A stretch of 64,000 nucleotides of DNA, from contig NZ_CP047130.1 of NCBI RefSeq assembly GCF_009832865.1, forward strand, positions 1,798,001 to 1,862,000, in the 5' to 3' direction. Made by a program: the position numbers and the translations under genes. This document shows, piece by piece, positions 19,734 through 30,271 of the stretch (positions are counted from its first letter, which is position 1; each line of letters starts with the position of its first letter). Under the pieces are notes generated by a model, which was given only the letters and a program-made list of their open reading frames with translations, made no database searches and was not told the DNA's origin. The DNA is from Colwellia sp. 20A7 (lineage in GTDB: Bacteria; Pseudomonadota; Gammaproteobacteria; Enterobacterales; Alteromonadaceae).

Positions 19734-20681
19734 TTAGTGATCAAACATTGCTGAAATTGATTCTTCATTACATACACGACGAATGGCTTCGCTTAACATA
19801 CCACTTAGCGTTAATTGGCGGACCATTTTAAGTTTTTTAATCTCTTCTGATAATGGAATTGAATCAGTAACAACAACTTCATCAATAACAGAATTTCTAA
19901 GATTTTCAGCTGCGTTACCAGATAAAACTGGATGAGTAGCATAAGCAATAACGCGTTTTGCGCCATGTGCTTTCAATGCTTCTGCAGCTTTAGCTAATGT
20001 GCCACCTGTATCAATCATATCATCAACAATAATACAATCACGGCCTTCTACATCACCAATGATATGCATTACTTGTGCAACGTTAGCTTTTGGACGACGT
20101 TTATCGATAATTGCTAGGTCAGCATCATCAAGTAATTTGGCAACAGCACGAGCACGAACAACACCACCAATATCAGGAGAAACAACAACCGGATTATCTA
20201 ACTCACGATTTTTCATGTCTTCTAATAAAATAGGTGTACCAAAAGCGTTATCAACAGGTACGTCGAAAAAGCCTTGAATTTGTTCTGCGTGTAAATCAAC
20301 CGTTAATACTCGGTCAACACCAACGCTTGATAAGAAATCAGCAACTACTTTAGCTGTAATTGGCACACGAGCACTACGTACACGTCTGTCTTGGCGAGCA
20401 TAACCAAAATAAGGAATAACAGCAGTAATTCTACCAGCTGATGCACGACGAAATGCATCGATCATCACAATTAATTCCATTAGGTTATTATTGGTAGGTG
20501 CACAGGTAGATTGAATAATAAAAACATCGCTACCGCGAACATTTTCATTTATTTCAAAACTTATTTCACCATCGCTAAAACTACCAATTTTGGCGTCGCC
20601 TAAAGTAATATATAAGCGATTTGCAATTTGCTTGGCCAGTTCAGGGGTGGCATTACCCGCAAAAATCTTCATGTCAGGCAC
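19734..20681 (-). CDS. prs: Ribose-phosphate pyrophosphokinase
   Basis: Prs makes PRPP from ribose 5-phosphate and ATP for nucleotide, His, Trp and NAD synthesis. I choose a GTG start giving 315 residues beginning [14 protein letters not shown], the same length and start as E. coli. GAGGAA lies 6 bases before this GTG. The ATG nine codons upstream has no comparable site. Conserved motifs are [27 protein letters not shown], and the PRPP loop [13 protein letters not shown] near 215-230. It follows ispE in the lolB-ispE-prs unit. Confidence 0.95.
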   Translation of the reverse strand: MPDMKIFAGNATPELAKQIANRLYITLGDAKIGSFSDGEISFEINENVRGSDVFIIQSTCAPTNNNLMELIVMIDAFRRASAGRITAVIPYFGYARQDRRVRSARVPITAKVVADFLSSVGVDRVLTVDLHAEQIQGFFDVPVDNAFGTPILLEDMKNRELDNPVVVSPDIGGVVRARAVAKLLDDADLAIIDKRRPKANVAQVMHIIGDVEGRDCIIVDDMIDTGGTLAKAAEALKAHGAKRVIAYATHPVLSGNAAENLRNSVIDEVVVTDSIPLSEEIKKLKMVRQLTLSGMLSEAIRRVCNEESISAMFDH

Positions 20682-20771
20682 AGTCAGTTCCTCAGAAACT
20701 TTTGACATTAATCGTAGTAGCTAAAATTAACGCGTATTGAGAGCGTTTATTCTAACAAATTATTTGATTCG

Positions 20772-21713
20772 TTATTTTTCTAAACTCTCGAAAACAGAAA
20801 TAAATGGTGATTTATTAAGGCCTTGAGCGACAAAAGATTCTATCCCTAAAGGAAGTTTTTTTTGTAATTCAATGGCTTCTTTCTCACTAGAAAAACGTGA
20901 GAAAACACAAGCACCTGTTCCTGTCATTCTAGACGGGGCGTATTCTACCAACCAAGCTAGTAGCTTGGCAACCTCATCGTAATGTTTAATTACCATAATT
21001 TGACAATCGTTATGGTACTTATCATCGTTAAATAAATCTTTATCGCAATAAACAGTGTTAAAATTACGATAGCTTAATTTACTTGTATTTCTTGGTAAGT
21101 CCGGTGATGTAAAAACGCTGGCAGTTGAAATACTGATGTTAGGTTTACTGACTAAATACCAGCATTCTTCTGGCTCTATAGGGGTTAACTTTTCACCAAT
21201 CCCTTGGGCGAATGCAGCAAAACCATGTATGAAAATCGGTACATCAGCACCTAGCGTTACACCTAGTTTAGCTAATTTATCGGTTGGTAAATTACAATTC
21301 CAAAGGTCATTTAACGCCACTAATATAGTTGCAGCATTTGATGAGCCGCCGCCTAAACCTCCGCCCATAGGCAATTTTTTATTAATACGTATTTTTGCAC
21401 CCAACGACTTTAATATAATAGCCTGTTGTTCGGACTCAGCTTGATTAATTACTTCTTTTTTAAGTAACAATCCTGCTTTTACAATTAAATTATCTTCATT
21501 TTTCACACCATCAATAGGTGTTAATAGATCAATCGTTGCGTCATCAGTAACTGATATTTCTATTGTGTCGCTATAATCCAGAAATTGAAATAATGTTTCT
21601 AGTTCATGATAACCATCGCTACGTTGCCCTACGACATGTAAAAATAAGTTTAATTTTGCTGGTGATGGGAACGAAAAAAATTTATTCGTGTATTTATTAA
21701 TACTATTGTTCAT
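20772..21713 (-). CDS. ispE: 4-diphosphocytidyl-2-C-methyl-D-erythritol kinase
   Basis: IspE phosphorylates the 2-hydroxyl of CDP-methylerythritol in the MEP isoprenoid pathway. The 313-residue GHMP kinase has FPSPAKLNLFLHVVGQRSDG near the start and the ATP-binding glycine loop LPMGGGLGGGSSNAA (about 117-131). A C-terminal GTGACVF block follows. The N-terminus is about 10 residues longer than in E. coli; a start at a later codon is possible but none has a better ribosome site. It lies 46 bases after lolB. Confidence 0.95.
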   Translation of the reverse strand: MNNSINKYTNKFFSFPSPAKLNLFLHVVGQRSDGYHELETLFQFLDYSDTIEISVTDDATIDLLTPIDGVKNEDNLIVKAGLLLKKEVINQAESEQQAIILKSLGAKIRINKKLPMGGGLGGGSSNAATILVALNDLWNCNLPTDKLAKLGVTLGADVPIFIHGFAAFAQGIGEKLTPIEPEECWYLVSKPNISISTASVFTSPDLPRNTSKLSYRNFNTVYCDKDLFNDDKYHNDCQIMVIKHYDEVAKLLAWLVEYAPSRMTGTGACVFSRFSSEKEAIELQKKLPLGIESFVAQGLNKSPFISVFESLEK

Positions 21714-21759
21714 TTATATTGACTTAAATTCTGAAGCTAAAGGGAATTAAATGTTGCGA

Positions 21760-22404
21760 TCAATCAATAAAATGCCAATTTTTAACAGCTATTTTTATTA
21801 ATAAATCATCTTTTTCTATCGTAAACTGGGTTGCCATCTTTATATTATTAAAATATTTATAATGAGTGTAGTTAATTTGCCATAGTTCATTATTATAATA
21901 ACTTGATATACGACTAGGTAGCTGGGTCTGTGCATCAACTTGAAGTTTATCATCGGCTTTATATTGTAAGCCTTTTAACCAATAAGTTAATGCTTGTGTA
22001 GGCAATGTTAGGCCTGTAAGAGAGTATATTAAAGTTGATAAATCTGTACCTCGGTATTCTTTACCATCGACTTTAATTAGGTGTTGTTTTTTATTAGATT
22101 TAAGATGAAGAACATTAATGCCTAAGTAACTCGTTAAATTTAATTCTTGTGTGTGTTGCTTTTCGTTAACCTGCCAAATTAAAGATGCGCTTTCGCGTTT
22201 GCTTTTTTCTTGTATTTGTTGAATAAAGGCTATTTTTCCATTTAATCGCCATGCATTTTTTTTCAATAATTGTTCAGTTCTTTGTTTTGTTGTCGTGGTT
22301 TCACTATGATCTTCTGATGGTGCGGTTGGCTTAGTAGCACAACCTGATAGCAGAACGCTAATAAGCAATAATAAACTGGATAAAGAAGGGAATAATTTTA
22401 ACAT
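21760..22404 (-). CDS. lolB: Outer-membrane lipoprotein receptor LolB
   Basis: LolB accepts lipoproteins from LolA and inserts them in the outer membrane. The 214-residue protein has a signal peptide ending LLSGC with the lipidated Cys at 22. A mature beta-barrel-like domain follows, containing WRLNGKIAFIQQ and WQVNEKQHTQELNL. Overall similarity to E. coli LolB is modest, but position before ispE-prs and divergent from hemA is the classic gammaproteobacterial arrangement. Confidence 0.9.
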   Translation of the reverse strand: MLKLFPSLSSLLLLISVLLSGCATKPTAPSEDHSETTTTKQRTEQLLKKNAWRLNGKIAFIQQIQEKSKRESASLIWQVNEKQHTQELNLTSYLGINVLHLKSNKKQHLIKVDGKEYRGTDLSTLIYSLTGLTLPTQALTYWLKGLQYKADDKLQVDAQTQLPSRISSYYNNELWQINYTHYKYFNNIKMATQFTIEKDDLLIKIAVKNWHFID

Positions 22405-22535
22405 TTTTTATAGCACCGCCAATAATAAGTAAGTATTTGAACACAGCAATTTATGCAATTCAACAAGATAACTTTTTTTACTCAGTGCAATTCCTTTTAA
22501 TTAGCGCGGTTATTTTGTAAAATATTCATTATTAT

Positions 22536-22551
22536 TGTGATATTTATCACA
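22536..22551. promoter_or_regulatory. CRP-type site between lolB and hemA
   Basis: TGTGATATTTATCACA is a perfect TGTGA-N6-TCACA palindrome, the CRP/Vfr-type consensus. It lies 74 bases before the hemA start and about 130 before lolB. A TATACT at 22580-22585 could be the hemA -10 element. Which gene it controls is inferred. Confidence 0.6.
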
Positions 22552-22624
22552 GATCATATTTTAAAAGTGACGTTTGCATTATACTTACGTCGTTACTAAG
22601 TAAAATATCAATAGGTTTATTACA

Positions 22625-23893
22625 TTGTCCATAGTTGCTGTTGGAATTAATCATAAAACTGCCCCTGTCGCGGTAAGAGAGAAAATATCTTTCAATCCAG
22701 ATAGGCTTTCTGCTGCCTTACAAGAAATGTTATCAGCAGTAGGGTGTCGTGAAGTTGCTATATTATCTACTTGTAATCGAACTGAACTATATATTGTGCA
22801 AGAGGGGGATTTTAAACTAACTCAAGCACGCTTAGTTGAATGGTTAGAAAGTTATCACAATGTTCCTGCTTCTATTATTTTACCTAGTTTATATTGGCAT
22901 CAAGATAAGCAAGCTGTTAATCATATGATGCGTGTAGCCTGCGGTTTAGATTCACTAGTGTTAGGTGAGCCTCAAATTTTAGGTCAAATGAAACAAGCTT
23001 ATAGTCAAGCTAAAGCCGCGGGATCTATGGCCTTAGTAATGGATAGGTTGTTTCAGCGTACTTTTGGTGTCGCAAAACAAGTGCGTACAGATACAGAAAT
23101 TGGCGCAAGCGCAGTTTCTGTTGCTTTTGCTAGTGTTAATTTAGCTAAGCATATTTTTGCAAGCCTAAGTAAAACTAAAGTTTTACTTGTCGGTGCAGGC
23201 GAAACAATAGAGTTAGTTGCTAAACATTTATATGAAAATAATGTCGGTAAAATTACGGTTGCGAATCGAACTATTGAGCGAGCTGAAGTAATGGCTAAGA
23301 AAATTGGTGCTGAAGTGATTACGTTAGCACAAATACCTGAACACATGTCTCGAGCAGACATTGTCATTAGTTCAACTGGCTCTACTTTACCAATTATTGG
23401 TAAAGGAATGGTAGAACAAGCAATAGCAAAACGACGTCATCAGCCTATTTTTATGGTTGATTTAGCTGTACCTCGAGATATTGAGGAACAAGTGGGTGAT
23501 CTAGACGATGTGTTTTTATATACCGTGGATGATTTACAAAGCATTATTGCGCAAAATTTAGAAAATCGTCGCAAAGCTGCGGTGGAAGCCGAAAGCATTG
23601 TTGATAATCAATCTGATGTTTTTATGTCATGGCTTCGAGGGTTAAATACTCAAGATACCGTCATTAATTTTAGAAAACAATGTTTAAGTGAACGTGATCA
23701 ATTACTTGAGAAAGCATTAATACAGTTAAAAAGTGGCAAAAATTCAGAGGCTGTTATCGGCGAGTTAGCGACTAAATTAACCAATAAATTTATGCATGCT
23801 CCCACCAGCGCCTTGCAGTCAGCTGCTCAAGGCGGTGAATTAGATAAATTAATTTATCTTCGAGACATATTTAACATCGACAATTCAGAGTAA
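22625..23893 (+). CDS. hemA: Glutamyl-tRNA reductase
   Basis: HemA reduces glutamyl-tRNA to glutamate-1-semialdehyde, the first step of C5-pathway tetrapyrrole synthesis. The start is TTG with ATAGGT upstream. The 422-residue protein shows VGINHKTAPVAVREKISF, the catalytic cysteine in LSTCNRTELY (near residue 50), the NADPH domain with LLVGAGETIELVAKHL near 190, and a C-terminal dimerisation helix region. It heads the hemA-prfA-prmC cluster. A CRP-like site lies upstream. Confidence 0.97.
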   Translation: MSIVAVGINHKTAPVAVREKISFNPDRLSAALQEMLSAVGCREVAILSTCNRTELYIVQEGDFKLTQARLVEWLESYHNVPASIILPSLYWHQDKQAVNHMMRVACGLDSLVLGEPQILGQMKQAYSQAKAAGSMALVMDRLFQRTFGVAKQVRTDTEIGASAVSVAFASVNLAKHIFASLSKTKVLLVGAGETIELVAKHLYENNVGKITVANRTIERAEVMAKKIGAEVITLAQIPEHMSRADIVISSTGSTLPIIGKGMVEQAIAKRRHQPIFMVDLAVPRDIEEQVGDLDDVFLYTVDDLQSIIAQNLENRRKAAVEAESIVDNQSDVFMSWLRGLNTQDTVINFRKQCLSERDQLLEKALIQLKSGKNSEAVIGELATKLTNKFMHAPTSALQSAAQGGELDKLIYLRDIFNIDNSE

Positions 23894-24059
23894 GTTATAG
23901 GGCCATAACTTATAACTTCCTTCTGATCGTCAAACTAATCTTCTCTGACAATAAACTAGCTGCTGTAGAAAAATAATGTCTGTGCTAGAATAACCCCTGT
24001 TTATTTTTCCTTAGTTTTAAACCTAGTTTAAATCCCCTTTATAATAAAAGATTATTTTA

Positions 24060-25148
24060 ATGAAATCGTCCGTTTATCAAAAACTTGAAGCGTTAGCTGA
24101 ACGCTTTGAAGAGGTTCAAGCCTTATTATCTGATCCTGAAACCATTGCAGATCAAGATAAATTTCGTACTTTATCGCAAGAATTTAAGCGGTTAGACGAG
24201 GTTACTTCAGTGTTCCATAAATATCAAAGTGCTGAAGGTGATTTTGCTACCGCAGAATTAATGCTTAAAGACGATGATCCTGATATGCGAGAAATGGCGC
24301 AAGAAGAATTTAAAGATGCTAAAAAAGCAGTAGCTGAATTAGCAGATGAACTACAGATTCTATTATTACCACGAGATCCTAATGATGATAATAACTGTTT
24401 TGTTGAAATTCGCGCCGGGGCTGGAGGAGATGAAGCCGCTATTTTCGCTGGTGATATGTTTAGAATGTATAGTCGTTATGCAGAAAAGCAAGGTTGGAAG
24501 ATTGAAGTAATGAACTCCAATGAAAGTGAGCAGGGCGGCTATAAAGAATTGATTATGAAAATCAATGGTGAAGGCGTTTACGGACACATGAAGTTTGAAT
24601 CGGGTGGTCATCGTGTACAACGTGTACCTGAAACTGAATCTCAAGGCCGTGTTCATACTTCAGCTTGTACAGTTGTTGTTATGCCTGAAATTCCAGAGTC
24701 GCAAGCCATTGAAATTAATAAAGCTGACTTGAAAGTTGATACTTTCCGCGCTTCAGGAGCGGGTGGTCAGCATGTTAACAAAACTGATTCTGCTATTCGT
24801 ATTACCCATATTCCTTCAGGGGTTGTGGTTGAATGTCAAGATCAACGTTCACAGCATAAAAACCGTGCGCAAGCGATGTCTGTATTACAAGCGAGATTAC
24901 AACAAGCGGAAGATGAAAAACGTCGTAGCGAAGAAGAATCATCTCGTCGTAATTTAGTGGCAAGTGGTGACCGTTCTGAGCGTATTAGAACGTATAACTT
25001 TCCGCAAGGCCGCATGAGTGATCACCGTATTAATTTAACTCTTTACCGTTTAAATGAAATTATGGAAGGTAATCTGCAGTTGATTATGGAGCCAATTATG
25101 CAAGAAAACCAAGCTGATTTATTGGCTGAGCTTGCTGAGCAACATTAA
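24060..25148 (+). CDS. prfA: Peptide chain release factor 1
   Basis: RF1 reads UAA and UAG stop codons and triggers peptide release. The 362-residue protein carries the GGQ tripeptide at 235-237 ([16 protein letters not shown]), whose Gln is methylated by PrmC. The anticodon-mimic region is in the preceding domain. No strong Shine-Dalgarno is seen before the ATG. The stop codon is 3 bases ahead of prmC, linking the substrate with its methylase. Confidence 0.97.
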   Translation: MKSSVYQKLEALAERFEEVQALLSDPETIADQDKFRTLSQEFKRLDEVTSVFHKYQSAEGDFATAELMLKDDDPDMREMAQEEFKDAKKAVAELADELQILLLPRDPNDDNNCFVEIRAGAGGDEAAIFAGDMFRMYSRYAEKQGWKIEVMNSNESEQGGYKELIMKINGEGVYGHMKFESGGHRVQRVPETESQGRVHTSACTVVVMPEIPESQAIEINKADLKVDTFRASGAGGQHVNKTDSAIRITHIPSGVVVECQDQRSQHKNRAQAMSVLQARLQQAEDEKRRSEEESSRRNLVASGDRSERIRTYNFPQGRMSDHRINLTLYRLNEIMEGNLQLIMEPIMQENQADLLAELAEQH

Positions 25149-25151
25149 TCT

Positions 25152-26057
25152 GTGGATAATTCATTATCATCGGAGTCTTATCAGGTACGATTAATTGGTG
25201 ATAACACGATTACCAATTTAATTAAGCAAGGCTATGCATTGTTAGAAGCAACTTCTGATAGTGCAAAGCTTGATGTCGAAATTTTATTATCATCTGTTCT
25301 TAATAAAGATCGTAGTTACTTGCTTACTTGGCCTGAAAAATCATTAAGTGATGAACAATTACATGCATTTTTGCAAATATTAGTTCGCCGTATTCAAGGT
25401 GAGCCAATTGCGTATATTATAGGTGTGAAAGAGTTTTGGTCATTGCCTTTAGCTGTATCTAAAGCGACACTTATTCCACGACCAGACACTGAAACCTTAG
25501 TTGAATCTGTACTTGAACAATTTCAGGGCAAAGATAATATCAATTGCTTGGATTTAGGGACAGGTACTGGTGCTATTGCACTCGCTTTAGCAAGTGAAAA
25601 CTCAACGTGGAATGTCAGTGGGCTTGATTTTAATATGGAAGCGGTAGCGCTTGCACAATTAAATGCAAAAAACTGTCAGTTACCACAAGTTAACTTTTTT
25701 CAAAGCGACTGGTTCTCTAATGTAGAAGCCAATAAAAAATTCGATTTAATAGTTTCAAACCCACCTTACATTGACTGTGAAGATAGTAATTTAACACAAG
25801 GTGATGTTCGTTTTGAACCAAACTCAGCACTTATTGCTAGTGATAATGGTTTAGCTGATATAAAGCATATTGCGAATATAGCGCGTAGCTTTTTAACGGA
25901 ACAAGGACAATTGTTTTTTGAACATGGTTTTGCTCAAGCAGAAGCCGTTCGAAATATATTAACAGGTTTAGGGTTTGATAATCCTAAAACAGAACAAGAT
26001 TTAAATGGCCATGATCGTATTACATGGGCTACTTTTTTAAATAATAAATTAAATTAA
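25152..26057 (+). CDS. prmC: Release factor glutamine methyltransferase PrmC
   Basis: PrmC N5-methylates the Gln of the GGQ motif in RF1 and RF2. The start is GTG, 3 bases after prfA. The 301-residue protein has an N-terminal helical domain, then a SAM fold with LDLGTGTGAIALALA (about 137-151) and the catalytic NPPY at 203-206. A conserved IPRPDTETLVE motif sits before the SAM loop. The very short gap suggests translational coupling. Confidence 0.96.
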   Translation: MDNSLSSESYQVRLIGDNTITNLIKQGYALLEATSDSAKLDVEILLSSVLNKDRSYLLTWPEKSLSDEQLHAFLQILVRRIQGEPIAYIIGVKEFWSLPLAVSKATLIPRPDTETLVESVLEQFQGKDNINCLDLGTGTGAIALALASENSTWNVSGLDFNMEAVALAQLNAKNCQLPQVNFFQSDWFSNVEANKKFDLIVSNPPYIDCEDSNLTQGDVRFEPNSALIASDNGLADIKHIANIARSFLTEQGQLFFEHGFAQAEAVRNILTGLGFDNPKTEQDLNGHDRITWATFLNNKLN

Positions 26058-26088
26058 TCAATAAAATAAATGATAACAGGAGTTAATT

Positions 26089-26457
26089 ATGTTTAAACAT
26101 ATACATATGACCTTAGCACTATTGAGTATAAGTTTTTTAACTTTGCGCTTTATATGGCTACTAGCTAATTCACCTAAATTACAAGCTAAGTGGGTAAAGA
26201 TCACCCCACATATTATTGATACCTTATTGCTAACGCTTGGCATAATTATGGCGGTTCAATATTCAATTAACCCGTTAGAGCAGTTATGGTTAGGAGAGAA
26301 GTTATTAGCAATAGTCGCCTACATATTCACAGGCTATTACGCGCTAAAGCTTGCTAGAAATAAATTTATGCGAATTTTAGGTTACCTTGGTGCCGTTGGA
26401 TGGTTCATGTTAATTATGAAACTAGCCATGACGCGCGAAGCAATCTTTTTCTTATAA
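26089..26457 (+). CDS. sirB2: SirB2-family membrane protein
   Basis: This 122-residue protein of unknown biochemical role has about four hydrophobic helices and belongs to the SirB2/YchQ family. AGGAG lies before the ATG. Family members sit between prmC and sirB1 in many gammaproteobacteria, including E. coli, and this order is kept. The name comes from a reported effect on Salmonella invasion-gene expression and should not be taken as function here. Confidence 0.85.
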   Translation: MFKHIHMTLALLSISFLTLRFIWLLANSPKLQAKWVKITPHIIDTLLLTLGIIMAVQYSINPLEQLWLGEKLLAIVAYIFTGYYALKLARNKFMRILGYLGAVGWFMLIMKLAMTREAIFFL

Positions 26458-26478
26458 TAATACTGCTAATTAAACATT

Positions 26479-27306
26479 ATGAATACTTTGTTGCTTTCCG
26501 AAATTCAATCTCAAGAAAAAGATTTATTAGAAACATTGGTGTTGCTTGAAGATTATATTTTTAAGGCTAATTTACCTGAACAGTATGTAAGTAGTTTTGA
26601 TCGATCACTTGATACTTTAGAAACTATTATTGAACAGTGTCAGGCTGTTATTGCGGAAATTGAGTCACCTTTAGATAAAAGCGAAGTGTTAATGAATGAA
26701 CTTTTCTTTCAGCACCTTTTTATTGATAGCCATAAAAAGCATTGGCCAATAAGTTCTTTTAAAGTTGCTGCTAGTTTAAATCAACGTTTAATGTCGCCTA
26801 TTGTCAAAGCGGTACTTCTTTGCGAAATTATCAATGCTTGTGATTTCAATGCTGATATAGTTTTTGTACCAAATAAAGTCATGGTTCGTCTTTGCTGTGA
26901 TGATCAATACGCTATTATTTTTGATCCTGTAACCGGTGAGTCTTTAGATTGGCACGAGCTTGATTTACGTCTTGAAGAACTTGATGGTGACCCAAGCCAG
27001 CATGAGTTTTCTAGCATGAATAGAGAAGCCATTTTAGCTGAACATTTAAGTGCGTTAAAGAACGTTTTAATTCGTGATAAAGCATTCGAACAAGCGTTAT
27101 TATGTGTCGATTTAATACTATCATTGAATCCTGACGACCCACTTCAACGCCGTGATCGAGGCTTTTTGCTTCACCAGTTAGATTGCTTTAAAGTGGCGGT
27201 CGATGATTATCGTTATTTTGTTGAAAAATGCCCCAAAGATCCTGCTGCACAGTTATTAAAAGCTCAACTTGATGATATAACACTAAGTGAAACTACTTTT
27301 CATTAA
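26479..27306 (+). CDS. sirB1: SirB1/YchA-family protein
   Basis: This 275-residue cytoplasmic protein belongs to the SirB1 family: a transglutaminase-like N-terminal domain followed by TPR-like helices. The C-terminal part (FEQALLCVDLILSLNPDDP and CFKVAVDDYRYFVEK) fits TPR repeats. The transglutaminase core is weak: no clear Cys-His-Asp set is visible, so enzymatic activity is doubtful. Its place after sirB2 is conserved; its function is not established. Confidence 0.83.
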   Translation: MNTLLLSEIQSQEKDLLETLVLLEDYIFKANLPEQYVSSFDRSLDTLETIIEQCQAVIAEIESPLDKSEVLMNELFFQHLFIDSHKKHWPISSFKVAASLNQRLMSPIVKAVLLCEIINACDFNADIVFVPNKVMVRLCCDDQYAIIFDPVTGESLDWHELDLRLEELDGDPSQHEFSSMNREAILAEHLSALKNVLIRDKAFEQALLCVDLILSLNPDDPLQRRDRGFLLHQLDCFKVAVDDYRYFVEKCPKDPAAQLLKAQLDDITLSETTFH

Positions 27307-27358
27307 CCCCTTTTATAACATATAGCTATTTATACAGTTAAAAAGAATAGGAAAATAC

Positions 27359-28615
27359 ATGTCAACACCTTTGGCTATGCCACTAATAACAAATGATGCC
27401 GTTGTATTAGGTTTACTTTCATTAATTTTAGGTTTTATTTTTTATACTTCCAATAGTCAACATCCTGTTTGGAAGAAGTTTTATCAATATGTGCCAGCAT
27501 TATTGCTTTGTTATTTACTCCCTTCATTTTTAAATACTTTTGGTATTGTTAGTGCTGAGGTCAGCAACGTTGATGATATTGCAAAATATTACTTATTACC
27601 TGCTTGCTTAGTCTTACTTACACTAAGTATTGATATTAAAGCGATTGCGGCTTTAGGTAATAAAGCAATTATTATGTTTCTCACCGGTACTGTTGGTATT
27701 GTTATTGGTGGACCGATAGCCTTATTAGCGGTGGCTGCCGTTTGGCCTGAATTAATAGGTGTAACTGGCCCAGATGCAGTTTGGCGTGGTATGGCTGCAT
27801 TAGCTGGTAGTTGGATTGGCGGCGGTGCAAATATGCTTGCCATGAAAGAAATTTATGGTGCTGACGGTAAAATATTTACCATCATGGTAACCGTTGATAT
27901 TGTTGTTGCTAACCTATGGACGGCTTGTTTGCTTTATTTTGCTGCTAACCATAAGCGTATTGACGCGAAAAGTGGTGCAGATACTTCGGGTATTGATAAA
28001 CTCATTGATAAAGTGGAACATTTTGAACGCAATAATGCCAGACGGTTTGAGTTAAAGGATCTTATGCTTATTATTGCTATTGGCTTTGGTGCTACCGGTG
28101 TCGCTCATTTTGCTGCAGATATATTAGTACCTTTTTTCACAACAAATTACCCTGAATTAGAAAAATTCAGCTTACACAGCAAATTGTTCTGGGTTATTGT
28201 TTTAGTAACGGCCATTGGTTTAACATTGTCTTTTACTAAAGCAAGACAACTTGAAGCTGCTGGCGCGTCAAAAATAGGTAGCAGTTTTCTTTATATACTG
28301 GTTGCGACTATTGGTTTACATATGGATGTTACACAAGTAGTTGAAGCACCAAAATATGTTGTTATCGGCTTAATATGGATGGCAATACATGTCATCTTAT
28401 TGCTAATAGTTGGTCGAATGATTAAAGCGCCTATATTCTATTTAGCCGTAGGTAGTCAGGCCAATGTTGGTGGAGCTGCCTCGGCTCCTGTTATTGCGTC
28501 TGCATTTCACCCTTCATTAGCACCAGTAGGAGTGCTATTAGCTGTATTAGGTTATGTGTTAGGTACCTATATGGCATGGATGTGTGGACAATTGTTACGC
28601 ATCATCGGCAGTTAA
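27359..28615 (+). CDS. DUF819 (YjcL-like) integral membrane protein
   Basis: The 418-residue protein has about ten to twelve hydrophobic segments and matches the DUF819/YjcL family, thought to resemble transporters. Glycine-rich membrane segments such as AALAGSWIGGGANMLAMKE and VGSQANVGGAASAPVIA look like two inverted halves. The substrate is unknown. It interrupts the usual sirB1-kdsA junction, so it is probably a later insertion into this conserved cluster. Codon use looks like the neighbours. Confidence 0.8.
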   Translation: MSTPLAMPLITNDAVVLGLLSLILGFIFYTSNSQHPVWKKFYQYVPALLLCYLLPSFLNTFGIVSAEVSNVDDIAKYYLLPACLVLLTLSIDIKAIAALGNKAIIMFLTGTVGIVIGGPIALLAVAAVWPELIGVTGPDAVWRGMAALAGSWIGGGANMLAMKEIYGADGKIFTIMVTVDIVVANLWTACLLYFAANHKRIDAKSGADTSGIDKLIDKVEHFERNNARRFELKDLMLIIAIGFGATGVAHFAADILVPFFTTNYPELEKFSLHSKLFWVIVLVTAIGLTLSFTKARQLEAAGASKIGSSFLYILVATIGLHMDVTQVVEAPKYVVIGLIWMAIHVILLLIVGRMIKAPIFYLAVGSQANVGGAASAPVIASAFHPSLAPVGVLLAVLGYVLGTYMAWMCGQLLRIIGS

Positions 28616-28650
28616 TTTGTAAAGTTTTCTTTTATATATAACATTTTTAA

Positions 28651-29529
<879 letters not shown>

Positions 29530-29578
29530 GTTTAATGCTATTTAGCCTTATTTGGCTATTTTGAATGAGCAGATAAAG

Positions 29579-29616
29579 AAAGGGCGTAATACAATAAGTA
29601 TTACGCCCTTTTTATT
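29579..29616. terminator. Bidirectional terminator after kdsA
   Basis: AAAGGGCGTAATAC pairs perfectly with GTATTACGCCCTTT around a 5-base loop, with T-rich tail on the plus strand and A-rich flank on the other. It separates kdsA from the convergent small gene at 29657. Confidence 0.88.
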
Positions 29617-29656
29617 TAAATGTGCGAGCATTTAATGTTTTTCATTAGTGTATTTT

Positions 29657-29950
29657 TTATTCACTAATAATGTTTTTGCTTAGAGTCATCATTTTGTTTT
29701 GATTAACAACAACTCTTTCTTTAGCTATCATGTCACTAGCATTATCTTGTATAGTGTTTGGGGCGATAGTAATCGTTGAAAATGTTAAAGCTAAGTTAGC
29801 TTGTGCCTGGTTAATTAAGCTTTCTTGTTTAATAGGCTCTGTTTTTACTAATTCAGAGGCTTGGGCAATTAATGCTAATCCAGAAGCAAAGTAAACCATT
29901 ACGGCTGATGTGGCTACAATAGCTAGTTTGTATATGTTGATATCTTTCAT
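29657..29950 (-). CDS. Small exported or one-helix protein, unknown
   Basis: I do not recognise this protein. I start it at MKDINIYKLAI, because CAGGA lies upstream at good spacing; the frame is open 34 codons further but that part is basic and unconvincing. The 97 residues begin with a hydrophobic stretch (about 8-30, ending IAQASE), which could be a cleaved signal peptide with an AQA site. The rest is polar and has no Cys. It lies between kdsA and gcvA. Confidence 0.5.
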   Translation of the reverse strand: MKDINIYKLAIVATSAVMVYFASGLALIAQASELVKTEPIKQESLINQAQANLALTFSTITIAPNTIQDNASDMIAKERVVVNQNKMMTLSKNIISE

Positions 29951-30176
29951 GTTTTTAATCCTGTTTGACCTAATAATAAATGTTTTCGTTGATGCCATCG
30001 TTTCGGCTGATAGATTTATTAGGACTTTTCTCGCGCTTGCTCTTTTTCGCAATATGCAAGCAGAGATAAAATAGCACTGCTCACACTTTTTGTTAGAACC
30101 TTGAGATGATGTCCTTCATCTATGAGCGCTATAATACTTAATAAAATGTATAATTTAAAACGACAAATAATCATGT

Positions 30177-30201
30177 TATTCATTAGAAAAACTAATGAAT
30201 A
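30177..30201. promoter_or_regulatory. CTAAT palindrome before gcvA
   Basis: TATTCATTAG and CTAATGAATA form a perfect 10-bp inverted repeat around AAAAA, 71 bases before the gcvA start. Each arm contains CTAAT on one strand, the core reported for GcvA binding in E. coli. An autoregulatory operator is the likely reading. The rest of the 321-base gap (29951-30271) shows nothing else clear apart from TATAAT-like stretches. Confidence 0.5.
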
Positions 30202-30271
30202 GTTGTTATGCTGTGTTTTAAATAATTTATATGTAAATTAACTTTTATATTAAAACGGAATTAGGTGTAAC

